A stretch of DNA of 64,000 nucleotides from Synchiropus splendidus (Eukaryota; Chordata; Actinopteri; Syngnathiformes; Callionymidae), in the NCBI RefSeq assembly GCF_027744825.2, contig NC_071334.1, positions 37,975,937-38,039,936 on the forward strand, written 5' to 3'. The translations under genes were made by a program, and so were the position numbers. Positions 27,401 through 39,200 of the stretch are shown piece by piece. Position 1 is the first letter of the stretch. Every line of letters starts with the position of its first letter. The notes beneath the pieces were generated by a model. It had not been told where the DNA came from. It searched no databases and saw only the letters and a program-made list of their open reading frames with translations.

Positions 27401-30400
27401 AATTTCATGTTCTGAAGCATCCCTGAAATGTTAAGGCGCAATGCGTAAAAATGCTTTTCAGCCTGAGATAAGGTGGGTTTCGGAACGCCAAACATAGAAG
27501 TGTTAATAACTTTCGAAAAACACTTCAGACAGATTAGATTTGATGTGCAACTAAACGAAAGACCCTTTCTGCTATAGTGGGAGGTTAAAATGTCATGTTC
27601 TGAAGCTTCCCTGAAAAGTTATGGCAGAATGCACAAAAACGCTTTTCAGTCTGAGATAAGGTGGGCATCGGAACGCCAAACATAAAAGTGTTGATAACTT
27701 TCGAAAAACACTTCAGACAGCTTAGATTTGATGTGCAACTACTAGAAAGACCCTTTCTGCTATAGTGGGAGGTTAAAATTTCATGTTCTGAAGCTTCCCT
27801 GAAAAGTTATGGCACAATGCACAAAAACGCTTTTCAGCCTGAGATAAGGTAGGTTTCGGAACGCCAAACATAAAAGTGGTGATAACTTTCGAAAAACACT
27901 TTAGACAGCTTAGATTTGATGTGCAACTACTAGAAAGACCCTTTCTGCTATAGTGGGAGGTTAAAATTTCATGTTCTGAAGCTTCCCTGAAAAGTTATGG
28001 CACAATGCACAAAAACGCTTTTCAGCCTGAGATAAGGTGGGTTTCGGAACGCCAAACATAAAAGTGTTGATAACTTTCGAAAAACACTTCAGACAGCTTA
28101 TATTTTAATGTGCAACTACTAGAAAGACCCTTTCTGCTATAGTGGGAGGTTAAAATTTCATGTTCTGAAGCTTCCCTGAAAAGTTATGGCGCAATGCTCA
28201 AAAACGCTTTTCAGCCTGAGATAAGGTGGGTTTTCGGAACGCCAAACATAAAAGGGTTGATAACTTTCGAATAACACTTCAGACAGCTTAGATTTGATGT
28301 GCAACTACTAGAAAGACCCTTTCTGCTATAGTGGGAGGTTAAAATTTCATGTTCTGAAGCTTCCCTGAAAAGTTATGGCACAATGCACAAAAATGCTTCT
28401 CAGCCTGAGATTAGGTGGGTTTCGGAACGCCAAACATAAAAGTGTAGAAAACTTTCGAAAAACACTTCAGACAGCTTAGATTTGATGTGCAACTACTAGA
28501 AAGACCCTTTCTGCTATAGTGGGAGGATAAAATTTCATGTTCTGAAGCTTCCCTGAAAAGTTATGGCACAATGCACAAAAGCGCTTTTCAGCCTGAGATA
28601 AGGTGGGTTTCGGAACGCCAAACATAAAAGTGTTGATAACTTTCGAAAAACACTTCAGACAGCTTAGATTTGATGTGCAACTACTAGAAAGACCCTTTCT
28701 GCTATAGTGGGAGGTTAAAATTCCATGTTCTGAAGCTTCCCTGAAAAGTTATGGCACAATGCACAAAAACGCTTTTCAGCCTGAGATAAGGTGGGTTTCG
28801 GAACGCCAAACATAAAAGCGTTGATAACTTTCAAAAAACACTTCAGACAGCTTAGATTTGATGTGCAACTACTAGAAAGACCCTTTCTGATATAGTGGGA
28901 GGATAAAATTTCATGTTCTGAAGCTTCCCTGAAAAGTTATGGCACAATGCACAAAAGCGCTTTTCAGCCTGAGATAAGGTGGGTTTCGGAACGCCAAACA
29001 TAAAAGTGTTGATAACTTTCGAAAAACACTTCAGACAGCTTAGATTTGATGTGCAACTACTAGAAAGACCCTTTCTGCTATAGTGGGAGGTTAAAATTTC
29101 ATGTTCTGAAGCTTCCCTGAAAAGTTATGGCACAATGCACAAAAACGCTTTTCAGCCTCAGATAAGGTGGGTTTCGGAACGCCAAACATAAAGTGTTGAT
29201 AACTGTCAAAAAACACTTCAGACAGCTTAGATTTGATGTGCAACTACTAGAAAGACCCTTTCTGCTATTTTGGGAGGTTAAAATTTCATGTTCTGAAGCT
29301 TCCCTGAAAAGTTATGGCACAATGCACAAAAACGCTTTTCAGCCTGAGATAAGGTGGGTTTCGGAACGCCCAACATAAAAGTGTTGATAACTTTCGAAAA
29401 ACACTTCAGACAGCTTAGATTTGATGTACAACTACTAGAAAGACCCTTTCTGCTATAGTGGGAGGTTAAAATTTCATGTTCTGAAGCTTCCCTGAAAAGT
29501 TATGGCACAATGCACAAAAACGCTTTTCAGCCTCAGATAAGGTGGGTTTCGGAACGCCAAACATAAAGTGTTGATAACTGTCAAAAAACACTTCAGACAG
29601 CTTAGATTTGATGTGCAACTACTAGAAAGACCCTTTCTGCTATTTTGGGAGGTTAAAATTTCATGTTCTGAAGCTTCCCTGAAAAGTTATGGCACAATGC
29701 ACAAAAACGCGTTTCAGCCTGAGATAAGGTGGGTTTCGGAACGCCAAACATAAAAGTGTTGATAACTTTCGAAAAACACTTCAGACAGCTTAGATTTGAT
29801 GTACAACTACTAGAAAGACCCTTTCTGCTATAGTGGGAGGTTATAATTTCGTGTTCTGAAGGTTCCCTGAAAAGTTATGGCACAAAGCGTAAAAACGCTT
29901 TTCAGCCTGATATAAGGTGGGTTTCGGAACGCCAAACATAAAAGTGTTAATAACTTTCGAAAAACACTTCAGACAGCTTAGATTTGATGTGCAACTACTA
30001 GAAAGACCCTTTCTGCTATAGTGGGAGGTTAAAATTTCATGTTCTGAAGCTTCCCTGAAAAGTTATGGCACAAAGCGTAAAAACGCTTTTCAGCCTGAGA
30101 TAAGGTGGGTTTCGGAACGCCAAACATAAAAGTGTTAATAACTTTCGAAAACCACTCCAGACAGCTTAGATTTGATGTGCAACTACTAGAAAGACCCTTT
30201 CTGCAATAGTGGGAGGTTAAAATTTCATGTTCTGAAGCTTCCCTGAAATGTTATGGCACTATGCACAAAAACGCTTTTCAGCCTGAGATAAGGTGGGTTT
30301 CGGAATGCCAAACATAAAAGTGTTGATAGCTTCCGAAAAAAACTTCAGACAGCTTAGAATTTATGTGCAACTACAAGAAAGACCCTTTCTGCTATAGTGG

Positions 30401-31600
30401 GAGGTTAAAATTTCATGTTCTGAAGCTTCCGAGAAAAGTTATGGCACAATGCACAAAAACGCTTTTCAGCCTGAGATATCGTGGGTTTCGGAACGCCAAA
30501 CATAAAAGTGTTGATAACTTTCGAAAAACACTTCAGACAGCTTAGATTTGATGTGCAACTACTAGAAAGACCCTTTCTGCTATAGTGGGAGGTTAAAATT
30601 TCATGTTCTGAAGCTTCCCTGAAAAGTTATGGCACAATGCACAAAAACGTTTTTCAGCCTGAGATAATGTGGGTTTCGGAACGCCAAACATAAAAGTGTT
30701 GATAACTTTCGAAAAACACTTCAGACAGCTTAGATTTGATGTGCAAGTACTAGAAAGACCCTTTCTGCTATAGTGGGATGCTAAAATTCCATGTTCTGAA
30801 GCTTCCCTGAAAAGTTATGGCACAATGCACAAAAACGCTTTTCAGCCTGAGAGTTGGTGGGTTTCGGAACGCCAAACATAAAAGTGTTGATAACTTTCGA
30901 AAAACACTTCAGACAGCTTAGATTTGATGTGCAACTACTAGAAAGACCCTTTCTGCTATAGTGGGAGGTTAAAATTTCATGTTCTGAAGCTTCCCTGAAA
31001 AGTTATGGCACAATGCACAAAAACGCTTTTCAGCCTGAGATAAGGTGGGTTTCGGAACGCCAAACATAAAAGTGTTGATAACTTTCGAAAAACACTTCAG
31101 ACAGCTTAGATTTGATTTGCAACTACTAGAAAGACCCTTTCTGCTATAGTGGGAGGTTAAAATTTCATGTTCTGAAGCTTCCCTGAAAAGTTATGGCACA
31201 ATGCACAAAAACGTATTTCAGCCTGAGATAAGGTGGGTTTCGGAACGCCAAATATAAAAGTGTTGATAACTTTCGAAAAACACTTCAGACAGCTTAGATT
31301 TGATGTGCAACTACTAGAAAGACCCTTTCTGCTATAGTGGGAGGTTAAAATTTCATGTTCTGAAGCTTCCCTGAAAAGTTATGGCACAATGCACAAAAAC
31401 GTTTTTCAGCCTGAGATAAGGTGGGTTTCGGAACGCCAAACATAAAAGTGTTGATAACTTTCGAAAAACACTTCAGACAGCTTAGATTTGATGTGCAACT
31501 ACTAGAAAGACCCTTTCTGCTATAGTGGGATGTTAAAATTTCATGTTCTGAAGCTTCCCTGAAAAGTTATGGCACAATGCACAAAAACGCATTTCAGCCT
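21425..31600 (+). repeat. 4.7-5.1 kb higher-order repeat, two copies plus a partial third (25- to 27-mer)
   Basis: About 21.4-26.5 kb is repeated as about 26.5-31.2 kb, and a third copy begins and stops by about 31.6 kb. The offset steps from 5,076 bp (21,435/26,511) to 4,888 bp (22,181/27,069; 22,759/27,647) to 4,700 bp (24,493/29,193; 24,868/29,568; 25,663/30,363). Each step is exactly 188 bp, so the second copy lacks two whole monomers relative to the first, near 22.0 and 24.3 kb. Shared private markers include ACACAAACGC, TTAAGGCGCAATG, CTAAACGAAAG and GATAACGTTCG. Visible mismatches include GGAACACC versus GGAACGCC (about 25,793/30,493) and GTGTTGAAAAC versus GTGTAGAAAAC (about 23,555/28,443). 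Confidence 0.88.
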
Positions 31601-31749
31601 GAGATAAGGTGGGTTTCGGAACGCCAAACATAAAAGTGTTGATAACTTTCGAAAAACACTTCAGACAGCTTAGATTTGATGTGCAACTACTAGAAAGACC
31701 CTTTCTGCTATAGTGGGAGGTTAAAATTTCATGTTCTGAAGCTTCCCTG

Positions 31750-34700
31750 AAAAGTTATGGCACAATGCGTAAAAACGCTTTTCAGCCTGAGAGAAGGTGG
31801 GTTTCGGAACGCCAAACATAAAAGTGTTAATAACTTTCGAAAAACACTTCAGACAGCTTAGGTTTGATTTGCAACTACTAGAAAGACCCTTTCTGCTATA
31901 GTGGGAGGTTAAAATTTCATGTTCTGAAGCGTCCCTGAAAAGTTATGGCACAATGCACAAAAACGCTTTTCAGGCTGAGAGAAGGTGGGTTTCGGAACGC
32001 CAAACATAAAAGTGTTGATAACTTTCGAAAAACACTTCAGACAGCTTAGATTTGATGTGCAACTACTAGAAAGACCCTTTCTGCTATAGTGGGAGGTTAA
32101 AATTTCATGTTCTGAAGCTTCCCATGAAAAGTTATGGCACAATGCACTAAAACGCTTTTCAGCCTGAGAGAAGGTGGGTTTCGTAACGCCAAACATAAAA
32201 GTGTTGATAACTTTCGAAAAACACTTCAGACAGCTTAGATTTGATGTGCAACTACTAGAAAGACCCATTCTGCTATAGTGGGAGGTTAAAATTTCATGTT
32301 CTGAAGCTTCCCTGAAAAGTTATGGCACAATGCACAAAAACGTTTTTCAGCCTGAGATAAGGTGGGTTTCGGAACGCCAAACATAAAAGTGTTGATAACT
32401 TTCAAAAAACACTTCAGACAGCTTAGATTTGATGTGCAACTACTAGAAAGACCCTTTCTGCTATAGTGGGAGGTTAAAATTTCATGTTCTGAAGCTTCCC
32501 TGAAAAGTTATGGCACAATGCACAAAAACGCTTTTCAGCCTGAGATAAGGTGGGTTTCGGAAAAGCCAAACATAAAAGTGTTGATAACTTTCGAAAAACA
32601 CTTCAGACAGCTTAGATTTGATGTGCAACTACTAGAAAGACCCTTTCTCCTATGGTGGGAGGTTAAAATTTCATGTTCTGAAGCTTCCCTGAAAAGTTAT
32701 GGCACAATGCGTAAAAACGCTTTTCAGCCTGTGATAAGGAGGGTTTCGGAATGCCAAACATAAAAGTGTTAATAACTTTCGAAAAACACTTCAGACAGCT
32801 TAGATTTGATGTGCAACTACTAGAAAGACCCTTTCTGCTATAGTGGGAGGTTAAAATTTCATGTTCTGAAGCTTCCCTGAAAAGTTATGGCGCATTGCAC
32901 AAAAACGCTTTTCAGCCTGAGATAAGGTGGGTTTCGGAACGCCAAATATAAAAGTGTTGATAACTTTCGAAAAACACTTCAGACAGCTTAGATTTGATGT
33001 GCAACTACTAGAAAAACCCTTTATGCTATAGTGGGAGGTTAAAATTTCATGTTCTGAAGCTTCCCTGAAAAGTTATGGCACAATGCACAAAAACCCTTTT
33101 CAGCCTGAGATAAGGTGGGTTTCGGAACGCCAAACATAAAAGTGTTGAAAACTTTCGAAAAACACTTCAGACAGCTTAGATTTGATGTGAAACTACTAGA
33201 AAGACCCTTTCTGCAATAGTGGGAGGTTAAAATTTCATGTTCTGAAGCTTCCCTGAAAAGTTATGGCACAAAGCACAAAAACGCTTTTCAGCCTGAGATA
33301 TGGTGGGTTTCGGAACGCCAAACATAAAAGTGTTAATAACTGTCAAAAAACACTTCAGACAGCTTAGATATGATGTGCAACTACTAGAAAGACCCTTTCT
33401 GCTATAGTGGGAGGTTAAAATTTCATGTTCTGAAGGTTCCCTGAAAAGTTATGGCACAATGTGTAAAAACGCTTTTCAGCCTGAGAGAAGGTGGGTTTCG
33501 GAACGCCAAACATAAAAGTGTTAATAACTTTCGAAAAACACTTCAGACAGCTTAGGTTTGATTTGCAACTACTAGAAAGACCCTTTCTGCTATAGTGGGA
33601 GGTTAAAATTTCATGTTCTGAAGCTTCCCTGAAAAGTTATGGCACAATGCACAAAAACGCTTTTCAGGCTGAGAGAAGGTGGGTTTCGGAACGCCAAACA
33701 TAAAAGTGTTGATAACTTTCGAAAAACACTTCAGACAGCTTAGATTTGATGTGCAACTACTAGAAAGACCCTTTCTGCTATAGTGGGAGGTTAAAATTTC
33801 ATGTTCTGAAGCTTCCCATGAAAAGTTATGGCACAATGCACTAAAACGCTTTTCAGCCTGAGAGAAGGTGGGTTTCGTAACGCCAAACATAAAAGTGTTG
33901 ATAACTTTCGAAAAACACTTCAGACAGCTTAGATTTGATGTGCAACTACTAGAAAGACCCATTCTGCTATAGTGGGAGGTTAAAATTTCATGTTCTGAAG
34001 CTTCCCTGAAAAGTTATGGCACAATGCACAAAAACGTTTTTCAGCCTGAGATAAGGTGGGTTTCGTAACGCCAAACATAAAAGTGTTGATAACTTTCGAA
34101 AAACACTTCAGACAGCTTAGATTTGATGTGCAACTACTAGAAAGACCCTTTCTGCTATAGTGGGAGGTTAAAATTTCATGTTCTGAAGCTTCCCTGAAAA
34201 GTTATGGCACAATGCACAAAAACGCTTTTCAGCCTGAGATAAGGTGGGTTTCGGAAAAGCCAAACATAAAAGTGTTGATAACTTTCGAAAAACACTTCAG
34301 ACAGCTTAGATTTGATGTGCAACTACTAGAAAGACCCTTTCTGCTATGGTGGGAGGTTAAAATTTCATGTTCTGAAGCTTCCCTGAAAAGTTATGGCACA
34401 ATGCGTAAAAACGCTTTTCAGCCTGTGATAAGGAGGGTTTCGGAATGCCAAACATAAAAGTGTTAATAACTTTCGAAAAACACTTCAGACAGCTTAGATT
34501 TGATGTGCAACTACTAGAAAGACCCTTTCTGCTATAGTGGGAGGTTAAAATTTCATGTTCTGAAGCTTCCCTGAAAAGTTATGGCGCATTGCACAAAAAC
34601 GCTTTTCAGCCTGAGATAAGGTGGGTTTCGGAACGCCAAATATAAAAGTGTTTATAACTTTCGAAAAACACTTCAGACAGCTTAGATTTGATGTGCAACT

Positions 34701-35330
34701 ACTAGAAAAACCCTTTCTGCTATAGTGGGAGGTTAAAATTTCATGTTCTGAAGCTTCCCTGAAAAGTTATGGCACAATGCACAAAAACCCTTTTCAGCCT
34801 GAGATAAGGTGGGTTTCGGAACGCCAAACATAAAAGTGTTGAAAACTTTCGAAAAACACTTCAGACAGCTTAGATTTGATGTGAAACTACTAGAAAGACC
34901 CTTTCTGCAATAGTGGGAGGTTAAAATTTCATGTTCTGAAGCTTCCCTGAAAAGTTATGGCACAAAGCACAAAAACGCTTTTCAGCCTGAGATATGGTGG
35001 GTTTCGGAACGCCAAACATAAAAGTGTTAATAACTGTCAAAAAACACTTCAGACAGCTTAGATATGATGTGCAACTACTAGAAAGACCCTTTCTGCTATA
35101 GTGGGAGGTTAAAATTTCATGTTCTGAAGGTTCCCTGAAAAGTTATGGCACAATGTGTAAAAACGCTTTTCAGCCTGAGAGAAGGTGGGTTTCGGAACGC
35201 CAAACATAAAACTGTTAATAACTTTCGAAAAACACTTCAGACAGCTTAGGTTTGATTTGCAACTACTAGAAAGACCCTTTCTGATATAGTGGGAGGTTTA
35301 AATTTCATGTTCTGAAGCGTCCCTGAAAAG
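31750..35330 (+). repeat. 1,694-bp higher-order repeat, two copies plus a partial third (9-mer)
   Basis: About 31.75-33.45 kb recurs as about 33.45-35.14 kb with offset 1,694 bp (nine monomers plus two bases). Markers are GATATGG at 33,297 and 34,991, and GGAAAAGCC, which has one extra base, near 32,560 and 34,254. A second extra base, CCCATGAAAAG, lies near 32,122 and 33,816. These two insertions explain the plus-two length. A third partial copy starts near 35.14 kb and then diverges. The inserted bases open a 119-codon minus-strand frame in each copy, which is not a gene. Confidence 0.85.
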
Positions 35331-35529
35331 TTATGGCACAATGCACAAATACGCTTTTCAGGCTGAGAGAAGGTGGGTTTCGGAACGCCAAACATAAAAG
35401 TGTTGATAACTTTCGAAAAACACTTCTGACAGCTTAGATTTGATGTGCAACTACTAGAAAGACCCTTTCTGCTATAGTGGGAGGTTAAAATTTCATGTTC
35501 TGAAGCTTCCCTGAAAAGTTATGGCACAA

Positions 35530-36240
35530 TGCACAAAAACGCATTTCAACCTGATATAAGGTGGGTTTCGGAACGCCAAACATAAAAGTGTTGATAACTT
35601 TCGAAAAACACTTCAGACAGCTTAGATTTTATGTGCAACTACTTGAAAGACCCTATCTGCTATAGTCGGAGGTTAAAATTTTATGTTCTGAAGCTTCCCT
35701 GAAAAGTTATGGCACAATGCACAAAAACGCTTTTCAGACTGAGATAAGGTGGGTTTCGGAACGACAAACATAAAAGTGTTGATAACTTTCGAAAAACACT
35801 TCAGACAGCTTAAATTTGATGTGCAGCTACTAGAAAGACCCTTTCTGCTATAGTGGGAGGTTAAAATTTCATGTTCAGAAGCTTTCCTGAAAAGTTATGG
35901 CACAATGCACAAAAACGCTTTTCAGCCTGAGATAAGGTGGGTTTCGGAACGCCAAACATAAAAGTGTTGATAACTTTCGAAAAACACTTCATACAGCTTA
36001 GATTTGATGTGCAACTACTAGACAGACCCTTTCTGCTGTAGTGGGAGGTTAAAATTTCATGTTCTGAAGCTTCCCTGAGAAGTTATGGCACAATGTGTAA
36101 AAACGCTTTTCAGCCTGAGATAAGGTGGGTTTCGGAACGCCAAACATAAAAGTATTGATAACTTTCGAAAAACACTTCAGACAGCTTAGATTTGATGTGC
36201 AACTACTAGAAACACCCTTTCTGCTATTGTGGGAGTTGAA
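35530..36240 (+). repeat. Transition zone between two satellite variant domains
   Basis: Monomers here begin to carry variants rare or absent upstream: CCTATCTGCTATAGTCGGAGG, TTTTATGTTCTG, TTCAGAC for TTCAGCC, and then CTGAGAAG for CTGAAAAG. Upstream units mainly have CTGAAAAG; downstream units often have CTGAGAAG together with GGTGAAAATTTC or GTGGGAGTTG. The change occurs without any interruption of the 188-bp phase and without foreign sequence. Confidence 0.55.
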
Positions 36241-39200
36241 ATTTTAATTTTCTGAAGCTTCCCTGAGAAGTTATGGAACAATGCACAAAAACGCTTTTCA
36301 GCCTGAGATAAGGTGGGTTTCTGAAGGCCAAACATAAAAGTGTTGATAACTTTCGAGAATCACTTCAGACAGCTTAGATTTGATGTGCAACCACTAGAAA
36401 GACCCTTTCTGCTATAGTGGGAGGTTAGAATTTCATGTTCTGAAGCTTCCCTGTGAAGTTCTGTCACAATGCACATAAACGCTTTTCAGCCTGAGATTAG
36501 GTGGGTTTCGGAAGGCCAAACATAAAAGTGTTGATAACTTTCGAAAAACACTTCAGACAGCTTAGATTTGATGTGCAACTACTAGAAAGACCCTTTCTGC
36601 TATAGTGGGAGGTTAAAATTTCATGTTCAGAAGCTTCCCTGAAAAGTTATGGCACAATGCACAAAAACGCATTTCAGCCTGAGGTAAGGTGGGTTTCGGA
36701 ACGCCAAACATAAAAGTGTTGATAACTTTCGAAAAACACTTCAGACAGCTTAGATTTGATGTGCAACTACTAGAAAGACCCTTTCTGCTATAGTGGGAGG
36801 TTAAAATTTCATGTTCTGAAGCTTCCCTGAAAAATTATGGCACAATCCGTAAAAACGCTTTTCAGCCGGTGATAAGGTGGGTTTCGGAACGCCAAACATA
36901 AAAGTGTTAATAACTTTCGAGAATCACTTCAGACAGCTTAGATTTGATGTGGAACTACTAGAAAGACTCTTTCTGCTATTGTGGGAGTTGAAATTTTAAT
37001 TTTCTGAAGCTTCCTTGAGAAGTTATGGAACAATGCACAAAAACGCTTTTCAGCCTGAGATAAGGTGGGTTTCGGAAGGCCAAACATAAAAGTGTTGATA
37101 ACTTTCGAGAATCACTTCAGACAGCTTAGATTTGATGTGCAACTACTAGAAAGACCCTTTCTGCTATAGTGGGAGGTTAAAATTTCATGTTCTGAAGCTT
37201 CCCTAAAAAGTTATGGCACAATGCACAAAAACGGTTTTCAGCCTGAGAGAAGGTGGGTTTCGGAACGCCAAGTATAAAAGTGTTGATAACTTTCGAAAAA
37301 CACTTCAGACAGCTTAGATTTGATGTGCAACTACTAGAAAGACCCTTTCTGCTTTAGTGGGAGGTTAAAAATTCATGTTCTGAAGTTTCCCTGAGAAGTT
37401 ATGGCACAATGCTCAAAAACACTTTTCAGCCTGAGATAAGGTGGGTTTCGGAACGCCAAACATAAAAGTATTGATGACTTGCGAAAAACACTTCAGACAG
37501 CTTAGATTTGATGTGCAACTACTAGAAAGGCCCTTTCTGCTATTGTGGGAGTTGAAATTTTCATTTTCTGAAGCTTCCCTGAGAAGTTATGGCACAATGT
37601 ACAAAAACGCTTTTCAGCCTGAGATAACGTGGGTTTCGGAACGCCAAACATAAAAGTGTTGATAACTTTCGAAAAACACTTCAGACAGCTTAGATTAGAT
37701 GTGCAACTACTAGAAAGACCCTTTCTGCTATAGTGGGTGGTTAAAATTTCATGTTCTGAAGCTTCCCTGAGAAGTTATGGCACAATGCACAAAAACGCTT
37801 TTCAGCCTGAGATTAGGTGGGTTTCAGAACGCCAAACATAAAACTGTTGATAACTTTCGAAAAACACTTCAGACAGCTTAGATTTGATGTGCAACTACTA
37901 GAAAGACCCTTTCTGCTATTGTGGGAGGTTAAAATTTCATGTTCTGAAGCTTCCCTGAAAAGTTATGGCACAAAGCACAAAAACGCTTTTCAGCCTGAGA
38001 TATGGTGGGTTTCGGAACGCCAAACATAAAAGTGTTAATAACTGTCAAAAAACACTTCAGACAGCTTAGATATGATGTGCAACTACTAGAAAGACCCTTT
38101 CTGCTATAGTGGGAGGTTAAAATTTCATGTTCTGAAGGTTCCCTGAAAAGTTATGGCACAATGCGTAAAAACGCTTTTCAGCCTGAGAGAAGGTGGGTTT
38201 CGGAACGCCAAACATAAAACTGTTAATAACTTTCGAAAAACACTTCAGACAGCTTAGGTTTGATTTGCAACTACTAGAAAGACCCTTTCTGCTATAGTGG
38301 GAGGTTAAAATTGCATGTTCTGAAGCGTCCCTGAAAAGTTATGGCACAATGCACAAATACGCTTTTCAGGCTGAGAGAAGGTGGGTTTCGGAACGCCAAA
38401 CATAAAAGTGTTGATAACTTTCGAAAAACACTTCAGACAGCTTAGATTTGATGTGCAACTACTAGAAAGACCCTTTCTGCTATAGTGGGAGGTTAAAATT
38501 TCATGTTCTGAAGCTTCCCTGAAAAGTTATGGCACAATGCACAAAGACGCATTTCAACCTGAGATAAGGTGGGTTTCGGAACGCCAAACATAAAAGTGTT
38601 GATAACTTTCGAAAAACACTTCAGACAGCTTAGATTTTATGTGCAACTACTTGAAAGACCCTATCTGCTATAGTCGGAGGTTAAAATTTTATGTTCTGAA
38701 GCTTCCCTGAAAAGTTATTGCACAATGCACAAAAACGCTTTTCAGACTGAGATTAGGTGGGTTTCAGAACGCCAAACATAAAACTGTTGATAACTTTCGA
38801 AAAACACTTCAGACAGCATAGGTTTGATGTGCAACTACTAGAAAGACCCTTTCTGCTATAGTGGGAGGTGAAAATTTCATGTTCTGAAGCTTCCCAGAGA
38901 AGTTATGGCACAATGCACAAAAACACTTTTCAGCCTGAGATAAGGTGGATTTCGGAATGCCAAACATAAAAGCGTTGATAACTTTCGAAAAACACTTCAG
39001 ACAGCTTAGATTTGATGTGCAACTACTAGAAAGACCCTTTCTGCTATTGTGGGAGGTTAAAATTTCATGTTCTGAAGCTTCCCTGAAAAGTTATGGCACA
39101 AAGCACAAAAACGCTTTTCAGCCTGAGATATGGTGGGTTTCGGAACGCCAAACATAAAAGTGTTAATAACTGTCAAAAAACACTTCAGACAGCTTAGATA

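Noticed and set aside
31909..33962. Two 119-codon minus-strand frames
   Set aside because: They are the same read-through of two monomers, opened by one extra base (CCCATGAAAAG) and copied with the 1,694-bp duplication.
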